This document shows, one piece after another, positions 35,253 to 43,414 of a DNA stretch of 64,000 nt; positions within the stretch are counted from its first letter, which is position 1; every line of letters starts with the position of its first letter. The DNA comes from Streptomyces sp. HUAS ZL42 (lineage in GTDB: Bacteria; Actinomycetota; Actinomycetes; Streptomycetales; Streptomycetaceae). Below the pieces are notes generated by a model. That model was not told where the DNA came from, did no database searches, and saw only the letters and a list, made by a program, of their open reading frames with translations. The position numbers and the translations under genes are program-made. The DNA lies in assembly GCF_040782645.1 (NCBI RefSeq), contig NZ_CP160403.1, positions 1,364,001 through 1,428,000 on the forward strand, read 5' to 3'.

Positions 35253-36425
35253 TCAAAGTGGGAGTCCCGAGTAGTTCGCGGCCAGTTCGGCGGCCGCGTG
35301 GCGGGACGCGGTGATCCGGCGCAGGCGCGCGAGCTGCAACCGGTGGTCGAAGGCGTCCCCATTTGGTTGAGCGTGCAACATCCTAGTCATGTCGTACGAG
35401 AAGCGTGTGGCCTGCCACACGCGTTCCAGGCACGCCTCCGAATACCTGTCGACGAGTTGTCCGGATCCCGTGCGATACAGCTCGGTCAGGGCGCGGGCCA
35501 GGACCCGTACGTCGGACACGGCGAGATTGAGCCCCTTGGCACCCGTCGGCGGGACGATGTGGGCGGCGTCCCCGGCGAGCAGGAGCCGGCCGTGGCGCAT
35601 CGGCTCGTGGACGTAACTCCGCATCGGCGTCACGGACTTGGCGGTGATCGGACCGCGGCCCAGGGTCCAGTCGGCGTCGATGGCGAAGCGGGCGGCGAGT
35701 TCGTCCCAGATGCGGTCGTCGGGCCAGTCCGCGGGGTCGGTGCCGTTGGGAACCTGGAGGTAGAGCCGGGACACGCTCGGCGAGCGCATGCTGTGCAGGG
35801 CGAAGCCGCGCTCATGCCGTGCGTAGATCAACTCCTCGCAGGACGGCGGGACTTCGGCCAGGATGCCGAGCCAGGAGTACGGGTAGTCGTGCTCGTACGT
35901 CCGGCTCGTCGCCGCGGGGAACGCGTCGCGCGCGATGCCGTGGAAGCCGTCGCAGCCGACGACCCAGTCACAGCTCAGGGTCTGCTCGCGGCCCTCGTGC
36001 AGGAAGCGTACGAGGGGCGCCTCGCTCTCCGGCTTCTCGACCGCGAACGCCTCCGCCTCGAACAACAGCGGTGGTCCGTCGGCCAGTTGGAGGGCCACGA
36101 GGTCCTTCACGATCTCGGTCTGGGCGTAGATCGTGACGGTGCGGCCGCCGGTGAGGGACGGAAAGTCGATGTGATGCCGTTCGCGGTCGAAACGCAGCTC
36201 GATGCCCTGGTGAACCAGGCCCTCGGCGTCGAGGCGGTCGGCGGCGCCGGCCTCGTGCAACGCGTCGACCGTGCCCTGCTCCAGCATTCCGGCGCGCTGG
36301 CGGTGTTCGACGTACTCCCGTGTCCTGCCCTCCAGGACGACACAGTCGATGCCCGCCCGGTGCAGCAGCCGGGCGAGGAGCAGTCCGGCCGGGCCGCCGC
36401 CGATGATGCCGACCGACGTGCGCAT
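35253..36425 (-). CDS. pobA: 4-hydroxybenzoate 3-monooxygenase
   Basis: A 390-residue class A flavoprotein hydroxylase converting 4-hydroxybenzoate to protocatechuate. It has the FAD motif GIIGGGPAGL, the DG motif GCDGFHG and the GD motif LLAGDAAHIVPPTGAKGLN. Length and motifs match Pseudomonas PobA, including the early REYVEHRQRAGMLEQG region typical of this enzyme. It starts 13 bases after the LacI-type regulator stop, in the same operon, and precedes the aromatic aldehyde dehydrogenase. Protocatechuate ring-cleavage genes are not in the window. Confidence 0.93.
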   Translation of the reverse strand: MRTSVGIIGGGPAGLLLARLLHRAGIDCVVLEGRTREYVEHRQRAGMLEQGTVDALHEAGAADRLDAEGLVHQGIELRFDRERHHIDFPSLTGGRTVTIYAQTEIVKDLVALQLADGPPLLFEAEAFAVEKPESEAPLVRFLHEGREQTLSCDWVVGCDGFHGIARDAFPAATSRTYEHDYPYSWLGILAEVPPSCEELIYARHERGFALHSMRSPSVSRLYLQVPNGTDPADWPDDRIWDELAARFAIDADWTLGRGPITAKSVTPMRSYVHEPMRHGRLLLAGDAAHIVPPTGAKGLNLAVSDVRVLARALTELYRTGSGQLVDRYSEACLERVWQATRFSYDMTRMLHAQPNGDAFDHRLQLARLRRITASRHAAAELAANYSGLPL

Positions 36426-36438
36426 GGAGTGCCTCCCG

Positions 36439-37458
36439 TCAGCTGGAGTCGCGGTGCACCACCGTGGCTCCGAAGAGTTCGTGGGACTCGGGCGCGGCGC
36501 CGGGACTTCGCACCGCGCGGTCGACCAGTTCGGCGAGATCGCGGCCGGACGGCAGCTCGATGTGGACGGTGCTGAGCCTGGGGCGCAGCAGCCGGCCGAG
36601 CATCAGGTCGTCGGCGCCGATCACTGCCGTGTCCTCGGGAATGAGGATGCCCTCGTCCTGCAGGGCGCGCATCAGGAGCATCGCGTACTCGTCGTTGTAC
36701 GCGAACACCGCGTCGAGGCCGAGGTCCCGCCAGCGGGCCGCGAGGGCGGCCGCGGACTCCTCCGTGTAGGCCAGGGGCAGTTCTCTCACGTCGGCGTCCG
36801 TGCCGTGCAGGGCACCGCGCACGCCGGCGAGGCGTGGCTGGGCGAACCGGTCCAGGCCGGGGTCCTCGGGGACGACGACGCCGACGCGCCGCCGGCCGCG
36901 GGCGTACAGGTGCTCGGCCGCGCTTCTGCCGACGCCCTCGTGGTCCATGAGCAGCGCGTGGGTGCCCTCGACGCGCTCGGAGCCGAGCGTCACCACGGCC
37001 CGGGCACCGGAGCGTTTGAGCACGGCCACGCCCTGGGGGCCGATGCCGGGACCCGGCACCAGGACGGCGACGGGCCGCAGCTCGGCCCAGGCCAGGGCGG
37101 CCTCGTCGCCGTGCAGGCCGATGGCGCCGTACTGCACGACGGTGTAGTCCAGGCGGCTGAGCGCCTGCTGGAAGTCGTGCACGAACTGACTGTAGAGCGG
37201 ACCGGCCGGTATCTGCGGGGCGGGCATCAGGACCATCCGGCTGTGCCCGGCGCGCAGACTGCGGGCGGCCGCGTGCGGCACGTATCCGAGTTCCTTCGCC
37301 GCCTCGTGGACACGGCGGCGCGTGGGCTCACTGATACGGACGGCGCTCGTGTTGTTGAGGACATAGGAGACGGTCGCGCGCGAGACGCCGGCCAGGCGGG
37401 CCACGTCGGCGCTCGTGGGGACGGCGCGGGGCGCGGGCGTTTTCGGTATCTGCACCAT
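36439..37458 (-). CDS. LacI-family transcriptional regulator of the pobA operon
   Basis: A 339-residue LacI-family regulator. The helix-turn-helix is at about residues 17-37 (ADVARLAGVSRATVSYVLNN), followed by the hinge helix and a periplasmic-binding-like effector domain. It is first in the operon with pobA, 13 bases ahead of it, so it probably regulates aromatic degradation and itself. LacI-type control of pobA differs from the PobR (IclR/AraC) types best known in other bacteria. ATG 37458 is used; ATG 37470 four codons earlier is also possible and neither has a clear ribosome binding site. Confidence 0.9.
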   Translation of the reverse strand: MVQIPKTPAPRAVPTSADVARLAGVSRATVSYVLNNTSAVRISEPTRRRVHEAAKELGYVPHAAARSLRAGHSRMVLMPAPQIPAGPLYSQFVHDFQQALSRLDYTVVQYGAIGLHGDEAALAWAELRPVAVLVPGPGIGPQGVAVLKRSGARAVVTLGSERVEGTHALLMDHEGVGRSAAEHLYARGRRRVGVVVPEDPGLDRFAQPRLAGVRGALHGTDADVRELPLAYTEESAAALAARWRDLGLDAVFAYNDEYAMLLMRALQDEGILIPEDTAVIGADDLMLGRLLRPRLSTVHIELPSGRDLAELVDRAVRSPGAAPESHELFGATVVHRDSS

Positions 37459-37628
37459 GACGTACCGCATCTTGGCAGAAGCGCCGGCCTGGATTTCGGG
37501 CGGGGCAAAGCCGAGTTGGCGCGACAGCCCGCCCCCGACGGCCCGCGCAGCGGCCGCGAACACCGGCGATGCCTGCCCTGACCAGGGAAGGCATCGCCGA
37601 ACTGGCCCGGCCCTCGCGGCTCACCCGG

Positions 37629-38291
37629 TCAGCCGGGCGGATCCGTACGGGTCACGCGGGCGACGAGGTCGATCCAGCCGGCCTCCAGCCGCTCCATGGG
37701 CATCCCGCACTGCCTGGTCAGGTGGTTGATCAGGGCGGGGTCGAGATATGCCATCAGCGTCTGGGACAGGAGGTCGCAGTCGGCGTCCGGCACGATCTGC
37801 CGCAGCAGCATCACGACGTGCGTGCGGAGCGCGCCGAGCGAGGGGTGGGAGAACCGTCGGGTCGGCTCCGGCTGGGCGGCCAGTTGCAGATCCAGCTGCT
37901 CGGCCGAGCGGTACAGCACCGCCACACCGAACGCCCGCAGCCGCTCGACCGGCGGCGCGCCCGGGCCCAGCGGAGGCGGCCCGCCGAGGAAATCGGCCTG
38001 CAGCTTCCTCGACGAGTGGTCGAGCAGCGCCATCAGCAGCCCGGTGCGGTCGCCGAAACGGCGGAAAACCGTCCCCTTGCCCACCTGCGCCGCCGCGGCC
38101 ACCGCCTCCATCGTGACCCCCGTCACCCCGTGCTCCGCGATCAGACGTGCGGCGGCCTCCAGCAGCCGGGCGCGGTTGCGGGCCGCGTCGGCACGCAGGC
38201 ACGGCTCATCGGGGGCCGGGCCGACCTCCAGCAACTGAGGCGTGTCGACGGGCTCCTGGGGCTTCGGGAAGGGCGGCAGGGCGCTGGACAT
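37629..38291 (-). CDS. TetR-family transcriptional regulator
   Basis: A 220-residue TetR repressor. The DNA-binding helices lie near residues 38-85, with RNRARLLEAAARLIAEHG, VTMEAVAAAAQVGKGT and VFRRFGDR. The C-terminal ligand domain is unassigned. It is divergent from an FMN reductase gene, and the intergenic region holds two GGACC-N2-GGTCC palindromes that are the likely operators for both genes. ATG 38291 gives the best fit; a TTG/ATG extension upstream would run into the operator region. Confidence 0.9.
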   Translation of the reverse strand: MSSALPPFPKPQEPVDTPQLLEVGPAPDEPCLRADAARNRARLLEAAARLIAEHGVTGVTMEAVAAAAQVGKGTVFRRFGDRTGLLMALLDHSSRKLQADFLGGPPPLGPGAPPVERLRAFGVAVLYRSAEQLDLQLAAQPEPTRRFSHPSLGALRTHVVMLLRQIVPDADCDLLSQTLMAYLDPALINHLTRQCGMPMERLEAGWIDLVARVTRTDPPG

Positions 38292-38322
38292 GAAGACAGC
38301 GTAAAGCACCGGGAAGAAAACT

Positions 38323-38334
38323 GGACCACGGTCC
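38323..38334. promoter_or_regulatory. TetR-type operator 1
   Basis: GGACCACGGTCC is a perfect palindrome with a 2-base centre, located 32 bases upstream of the tetR start. It shares its arms with the second site 22 bases away. Confidence 0.6.
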
Positions 38335-38356
38335 GTTTGGGATGCTAGAAACTAAT

Positions 38357-38370
38357 CGGACCTCGGTCCG
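38357..38370. promoter_or_regulatory. TetR-type operator 2
   Basis: CGGACCTCGGTCCG is a perfect 14-base palindrome with the same GGACC-N2-GGTCC core, 40 bases before the FMN reductase start. Together with site 1 it probably lets the TetR protein shut off both divergent promoters. Confidence 0.65.
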
Positions 38371-38409
38371 GTTCGTAACGGCAATGTTTCAGCCCCCTTG
38401 GAGTACCCC

Positions 38410-38970
38410 ATGTCTGTTCGCATCCTCGCGCTCGTCGGCAGCCTTCGCGCCGGTTCGCACAACCGCCAGCTCGCCGAGGCGGCCGTCAAGCACGCTCCCG
38501 AGGGCGCCGACGTGGTGCTCTTCGACGGCCTGGCCGAGATTCCCTTCTACAACGAGGACATCGACGTCGAGGGCAGCGTCCCGGCCGCCGCGGCCAAGCT
38601 GCGTGAGGCCGCGCAGGCCGCCGACGCCTTCCTCCTCTTCTCTCCCGAGTACAACGGCACCATCCCGGCGGTCCTGAAGAACGCCATCGACTGGCTGTCC
38701 CGCCCGTACGGCGCCGGCGCCTTCGGCGGCAAGCCGGCCGCCGTGGTCGGCACCGCGTTCGGCCAGTTCGGCGGCGTCTGGGCGCAGGACGAGACCCGCA
38801 AGTCCCTGGGTATCGCCGGCGCCAAGGTGCTCGAGGACGTCAAGCTCTCCATCCCCGGCTCCGTGGTCCGCTTCGCCGAGACCCACCCGGCCGACGACGC
38901 CGAGGTGGCCGCGCAGCTGACCGAGGTCGTCGCGAGCCTGCACGGCAACGCGGGCGAGGCTGCTGCCTGA
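38410..38970 (+). CDS. NAD(P)H-dependent FMN reductase
   Basis: A 186-residue flavodoxin-fold oxidoreductase of the FMN_red family (chromate/quinone/azo reductase relatives). The N-terminal phosphate loop LVGSLRAGSHNRQL and the family-defining SPEYNGTIPAVLKNAIDW are intact, the latter binding flavin and forming part of the dimer interface. It probably detoxifies quinones or similar electrophiles, and is under control of the divergent TetR regulator through two operators. ATG 38410 follows GGAG by six bases. A strong terminator follows. Confidence 0.9.
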   Translation: MSVRILALVGSLRAGSHNRQLAEAAVKHAPEGADVVLFDGLAEIPFYNEDIDVEGSVPAAAAKLREAAQAADAFLLFSPEYNGTIPAVLKNAIDWLSRPYGAGAFGGKPAAVVGTAFGQFGGVWAQDETRKSLGIAGAKVLEDVKLSIPGSVVRFAETHPADDAEVAAQLTEVVASLHGNAGEAAA

Positions 38971-38999
38971 TCCCGGGTTGTTTCGCCGGGTTGTTTCGA

Positions 39000-39027
39000 G
39001 GGGGGCCGGAGATGTTTCCGGCCCCCC
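39000..39027. terminator. Terminator between FMN reductase and LLM oxidoreductase
   Basis: An 11-bp GC stem (39000-39010 with 39017-39027), loop of 6 bases, followed by TTC, lies between two convergent genes. Confidence 0.8.
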
Positions 39028-39054
39028 TTCGGCATACGCGGAGCCGTGTGCGTG

Positions 39055-39936
39055 TCAGTCGAGGTCGGCGAGCCGCTGCACGGCCGGTGCCACGAAGCGC
39101 TCGATCCAGACGGCGGTCTCTCCCAGGCGCGGGGCGAGGATCACCGTGTCGATGCCGAGCTTCGTGTAGCCGCTGATGTCCCGCAGGAAGGCGTCCATGT
39201 CGCCCTCGGTCGCCGGCTCGCCGGTGTAGGCGATCGTCTTGCGGATCGCGTCGTAGTCGCGGCCTTCCGTGTCGCAGTGTCCTCGCAGCACGTCGAGCTT
39301 GTGCCGCAGTTCCTCGGGTGAGGAGGGGATCAGGTTGCAGGCGTCGCCGTACCGGGCGACCAGCCGGAGGGTCTTCTTCTCGCCTCCGCCGCCGATCATG
39401 ATCTCCGGGTGCGGTGCGCTGACCGGCGCCGGGACGCACAGGGTCTCGGCGAGCCGGTAGTGCTTCCCCTCGAACGGGCCGTTCGTCTCCGGGTCCCACA
39501 TCTGCAGACAGACGCGCAGGGTCTCCTCCAGCCGCTCGAAGCGCTCCGCGAGCGGCGGGAACGGCACGCCGAGCCCCGTGTGCTCACGGTCGTACCAGGC
39601 CGCCCCGATGCCGAGTGTGGCCCGGCCCCCGGACACCACGTCCAGCGTGGTGGCGATCTTGGCCAGCAGGCCCGGGGGGCGGTACGTCACACCGGTCACC
39701 AGCGCGCCCAGCCGGACCGTGGAGGTGTGACCGGCCAGGTAGGCCAGGGTCGTGTAGGCCTCCAGCATGGGGGCCTCGGCGCCGCCGTTGAACTCCATCT
39801 GGAAGTAGTGGTCCATCACCGACAGCCAGCTCACACCCGCCGCCTCGGCCGCGGCGCCGGCAGCGGCGAGTTCGGCGCCGATCGCGGGCCCTCCGCCCGA
39901 GTGCTCGAACCGGTTGATGTGCACTCCCACCCGCAT
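39055..39936 (-). CDS. LLM-class F420-dependent oxidoreductase
   Basis: A 293-residue luciferase-like TIM-barrel oxidoreductase, probably using coenzyme F420 as in most actinobacterial homologues. Characteristic stretches include WLSVMDHYFQ near residue 40, RLGALVTGVTYRPPGLLAKIATTLD, and GRATLGIGAAWYDREH. The substrate is unknown. It ends at a shared terminator with the convergent FMN reductase gene. Upstream lies about 930 bases without a convincing gene. Confidence 0.9.
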   Translation of the reverse strand: MRVGVHINRFEHSGGGPAIGAELAAAGAAAEAAGVSWLSVMDHYFQMEFNGGAEAPMLEAYTTLAYLAGHTSTVRLGALVTGVTYRPPGLLAKIATTLDVVSGGRATLGIGAAWYDREHTGLGVPFPPLAERFERLEETLRVCLQMWDPETNGPFEGKHYRLAETLCVPAPVSAPHPEIMIGGGGEKKTLRLVARYGDACNLIPSSPEELRHKLDVLRGHCDTEGRDYDAIRKTIAYTGEPATEGDMDAFLRDISGYTKLGIDTVILAPRLGETAVWIERFVAPAVQRLADLD

Positions 39937-40100
39937 GCCCGTCTCCGTCCACCCGCACCGTCACCGACCCTGGCGACGCTAGACCTTCGAGCACTCTCGA
40001 AGTCAAGGCCGATCCGGAGCCGAGCACCAAGCCCACGAGGCCCGGCGGCGCGAGCCCGTCCGCACGACGGGCGTGCGGGCAGGGTGGCACGGCAGCGTGT
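39937..40100. other. Non-coding stretch before the repeat block
   Basis: No supported gene is seen between the LLM oxidoreductase start and the repeat block. Several frames are open on both strands, but their composition (Arg/Ala/Pro with no family resemblance) is what GC-rich DNA gives by chance. Confidence 0.5.
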
Positions 40101-40760
40101 GCGCGAGGCACCTTCCGCACACGGTCCCGCCCGCTCCGGCGTCGGGGCGGCGCACCGACGTGCGCGCGTTGCGGGTCACGGTCGCGGTCGCAGTAGTTAC
40201 GTCGCGCGCCGCTTCGGCGGTGGGAAAGACCGAATGGAGAACGGGCAGCAAGACACAACCGCGCAGGCGCCCAAGCACCTTCCCCAGGCCGCCCCGCCCG
40301 CCGGCGCGCGCACCGAGCGCGAAAGCCGACCGCGACGCGCGGCCCCAGGGGCCAGCCCGAGGACGGCCCACGCCAGCCGAGCGCGCCAGGCCGCCGTGCA
40401 GCGACATCGCGCGCAACAGCACGGTCACGACAGCTCCGCCGCGCACCCCTGTAGCGGTCGGCAAGACCGAAAAAAGCGCAGCAGCAAGGCACAGCCCCGC
40501 AGGCGCCCAAGCACCTTCCCCACGCCGCCCCGCCCGCCGGCGCGCGCACCGAGCGCGAAAGCCGACCGCGACGCGCGGCCCCAGGGGCCAGCCCGAGGAC
40601 GGCCCACGCCAGCCGAGCGCGCCAGGCCGGCGTGCAACGCGACAGCACGGTCACGACAACTTCGCCGCCAGCCCCTCTCGCGGTCGGAGGGAGCGAAAAA
40701 GCACGGGCAACAAGGCACAGCCGCGCATGCGCCGAGGCACCTTCCGCGCGCCGTCCCGCC
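40101..40760. repeat. Degenerate tandem repeat block, units of about 230 bp
   Basis: The marker CACCTTCC recurs at 40109, 40276, 40512 and 40738, and GCACGGTCACGACA recurs at 40419 and 40645. The two central units are nearly identical over about 135 bases (roughly 40262-40396 and 40498-40632), while the outer units are partial and diverged. Spacings are 167, 236 and 226 bases. The block is open in several frames on both strands, but none of the translations resembles a known protein, so it is best treated as non-coding repeats upstream of the FkbM gene. Confidence 0.8.
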
Positions 40761-40867
40761 CGTTTCGTTGGTCCCCCGCGTCACAGGCAGGTAAAAGCCT
40801 TCTCCCAGGCGGCGAAAATCGTTGAAGCCCTGGACCGCCTCCCCTCCATGTCTGAAAGGGTGGGCCG

Positions 40868-41875
40868 ATGGAGACCCTCTACCGACGACTGCTCAAAGTG
40901 ATGCCCCGGCTCGGCCTGCAGGTGACCGACCTCGGACCCGGGACCGCGGTGGTCTCGCGGCGCGGGAAACGGGTCCGGATTCCGCTGGGACCGGGCACCG
41001 ACGTGCTGGCGAAGGACGAGCGGTGGGCGGTGAACGGCGTCGGCGACGACACCTGGGTGGTCCGGCGCCGCTCATCCCGTACGGAACCCGAGCAGGGCGC
41101 CACGGAGACCACGTCCGTCCGGCTCGGCAACAGCGGCGCGCACCTCCTCCTCGACCGCTCGGCCCTGACCGACGAACGCAAGCTGCAGCTGGCGGCCTCC
41201 GAGTTCCTGGGCACCCACCACGTGGTCGGCATGCTGGACCTCTACGGCGTGAACTGCGTCTTCGACGTGGGGGCCAACACCGGACAGTACGCCCGGCGGC
41301 TGCGCCGGCTCGGCTACCGGGGCCGGATCGTCTCCTTCGAGCCCACCGCCGAGCACTTCGCCAAGCTCGAGAAGGCCGCCGAGAACGACCCGGACTGGTG
41401 GGTCCTCCAGTACGGCCTGGGCCGCGAGGACACGGCCACCACCATCCACACGGGCTGGAACACGATGAACTCGCTCCTGCCGCCCAGCGACTACGGCAAG
41501 GACCGGTACGGCCGCTTCGCCACGTCCGAGACGGAGGAGATCCAGATCCGCCGGCTCGACGGGCTGATGGACAAGGCGCTCGACGGCCTCACCGAGCCGC
41601 GCCCCTTCCTGAAGATGGACACCCAGGGCTACGACCTGGAGGTCTTCGCCGGTGCCGGGGACCGCATCAAGGACTTCGTGGGCCTGCAGTCCGAGGTCGC
41701 CCTGCTACAGCTGTACGAGGGCAGCCCGCGGATGAGCGAGGCGATCGCCGCGTACGAGGCAGGCGGCTTCGGGATCACGGGCATGTATCCGGTGACGCGT
41801 GAGGCGCACACGGGGAGGGTGATCGAGTTCGACTGCGTCATGATGCGCGCGGACGCGGCCCCGACGACGGGCTGA
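40868..41875 (+). CDS. FkbM-family SAM-dependent methyltransferase
   Basis: A 335-residue protein whose C-terminal two thirds form an FkbM-type methyltransferase: SAM motif I VFDVGANTGQYA, then IVSFEPTAEHFAKLE and the family stretch FLKMDTQGYDLEVF. FkbM enzymes usually O-methylate sugars or polyketides. The N-terminal 100 residues are specific to this protein and have no recognised domain. No glycan or secondary-metabolite genes flank it, so its substrate is unknown. ATG 40868 is the best start; only a weak purine stretch (AAAGGGTGGG) precedes it. The gene sits directly after the tandem repeats. Confidence 0.88.
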   Translation: METLYRRLLKVMPRLGLQVTDLGPGTAVVSRRGKRVRIPLGPGTDVLAKDERWAVNGVGDDTWVVRRRSSRTEPEQGATETTSVRLGNSGAHLLLDRSALTDERKLQLAASEFLGTHHVVGMLDLYGVNCVFDVGANTGQYARRLRRLGYRGRIVSFEPTAEHFAKLEKAAENDPDWWVLQYGLGREDTATTIHTGWNTMNSLLPPSDYGKDRYGRFATSETEEIQIRRLDGLMDKALDGLTEPRPFLKMDTQGYDLEVFAGAGDRIKDFVGLQSEVALLQLYEGSPRMSEAIAAYEAGGFGITGMYPVTREAHTGRVIEFDCVMMRADAAPTTG

Positions 41876-41892
41876 CCACCCACCGGCACCCT

Positions 41893-42106
41893 CTACAGCG
41901 CCCCGCTCTCCGCCGTCTCCCGCTCCTGCTTCCTCGCGGCCGTCAGGCCGGTGACCGTCGTCCTGCCAGGACCACCCAGACGATCGTCCAGGTCCCGGCG
42001 TCCCTCAGCGAGACTTCGTGCGGCTTGCGGCCTATGACGAAGTCGACGGCGACGAGCGCGAAGAGGCCGCGACGGTCAGCAGCCAGACCGTGAGGGAGAC
42101 GTTCAC
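41893..42106 (-). pseudogene. Remnant of a TerC-family membrane protein gene
   Basis: On the minus strand a GTG at 42106 with AGGAG 8 bases upstream begins VNVSLTVWLLTVA; after a one-base deletion in GCG(G)GCCTC the frame continues as LFALVAVDFVIGRKPHEVSL and then WTIVWVVLA, a good match to the start of actinobacterial TerC/Alx-type proteins. It then jumps to TTVTGLTAARKQERE and a short tail ending at a TAG (41893-41895), which resembles the C-terminus of the same family. About 250-280 codons of the membrane core are missing. The gene is dead: one frameshift and one large internal deletion. Confidence 0.68.
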
Positions 42107-42345
42107 GGGTGTTACTCCTGGTGCCTGTGGGGGGATGGACATCGTCATCGGGCGCAGGACGGATTTCCCCCGACAGCTGGTGAACATAAGGTCATGGCCT
42201 GGTATGGCGGGACGGGCGGGGGCGGGGCGGTGGGCCGCCACCCGCCGGTTGGCGGGGAGCTTCCGCCGGACGGCGGCCCCCGGGTCGCCACCGGTGCGCG
42301 AATCATGGCCGTACGAGCCGCCGCCTTCCTTCGTGAGGAGAAGCC

Positions 42346-43317
42346 ATGACCTCGGTCCCGCCCCCGTTCGACCCCGAACTCGCCGCCGCACTGGAACTGA
42401 TCAAGGACGTGATCTCGCCCGGAATGACCCCGGACGAGATCGACCTCGTCCGCCAGGGGCCGGGGATCGCGCTGCTGGCGGACCTGGACCTGACCCTGGA
42501 CGGTTTCTTCGACGTCGAGGACCGGACGGTGCCGGGGCCCGAGGGCGCGCCCGAGATCTCACTGCTCATCTGCCGGCCCGCCGCTCCGGCCGATGCGGGT
42601 CCGCTGCCCGTGATCTACCACACGCACGGCGGCGGCATGGTCATCGGCAACAACCGGGTGGGCGTGGACGCGCCGCTGGCATGGGCGAAGGAGCTGGGCG
42701 CGGTCGTGGTCTCCGTGGAGTACCGGCTCGCGCCCGAGAATCCGCATCCGGCGCCGATCGACGACGTGTACACCGGCCTGCTGTGGACGGTGGAGCACGC
42801 CAAGGAGATCGGCGGCGATCCCGAGCGGATCGTCCTCGCGGGAGCCAGCGCGGGCGGCGGGCTCACCGCGGCGCTCGCGCTCCTGCTGCGCGACCGCAAG
42901 GGGCCGCAGCCGATCGGGCAGATGCTGCTGTGCCCCATGCTGGACGACCGCAACGACACCTTCTCGTCCCACCAGATGGCGGGCCTCGGCATATGGGACC
43001 GCACGGCCAACGACACCGGGTGGTCGGCCCTGCTCGGCGACCGGCGCGGCGGCCCGGACGTCTCCCCCTACGCGGCCCCCGCCCGCGCCGAGGACCTGTC
43101 CGGCCTGCCCCCGGCCTTCCTCGACGTCGGCTCCGCGGAGACCTTCCGGGACGAGGTCGTCTCCTACGCGTCGAGGATCTGGCAGGCCGGCGGCGTGGCC
43201 GAACTGCACGTGTGGCCGGGCGGCTTCCACGGCTTCGACGGCTTCGCACCCCAGGCCGCCCTCTCCCACTCGGCCCAGGCAGCCCACCTGGACTGGCTGC
43301 GGAGGCTGTTGGGCTGA
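42346..43317 (+). CDS. Alpha/beta hydrolase, HSL/arylesterase type
   Basis: A 323-residue carboxylesterase of the hormone-sensitive lipase family (Abhydrolase_3). The oxyanion motif HGGG occurs in YHTHGGGMVIG, the nucleophile in GASAGGG, the acid follows FLDVGSAE, and the catalytic His is in GGFHGFD. It probably cleaves short-chain esters; the natural substrate is unknown. ATG 42346 follows GAGGAGAAG. No signal peptide is seen. The next gene, a PucR-like regulator, runs in the same direction after about 100 bases. Confidence 0.9.
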   Translation: MTSVPPPFDPELAAALELIKDVISPGMTPDEIDLVRQGPGIALLADLDLTLDGFFDVEDRTVPGPEGAPEISLLICRPAAPADAGPLPVIYHTHGGGMVIGNNRVGVDAPLAWAKELGAVVVSVEYRLAPENPHPAPIDDVYTGLLWTVEHAKEIGGDPERIVLAGASAGGGLTAALALLLRDRKGPQPIGQMLLCPMLDDRNDTFSSHQMAGLGIWDRTANDTGWSALLGDRRGGPDVSPYAAPARAEDLSGLPPAFLDVGSAETFRDEVVSYASRIWQAGGVAELHVWPGGFHGFDGFAPQAALSHSAQAAHLDWLRRLLG

Positions 43318-43414
43318 GCCGGGAGTCCCCGGGGTGCCGCCCGCGGGCCCTCGGCAACCGGCTCCTCCCGCACCGATCTCCTCGTACCGCCCTCCCATGC
43401 CGCACCATGTCCGT

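Noticed and set aside
39409..40825. Long open frames on both strands across the repeat block
   Set aside because: They are Arg/Ala/Gly/Pro-rich, open simultaneously in several frames, and resemble no family; high GC content explains them.
42032..42391. A 119-codon minus-strand frame between FkbM and the esterase
   Set aside because: Its C-terminal part is the TerC start read past its frameshift, and the upstream part has no start signal or family resemblance; the TerC remnant explains the region better.
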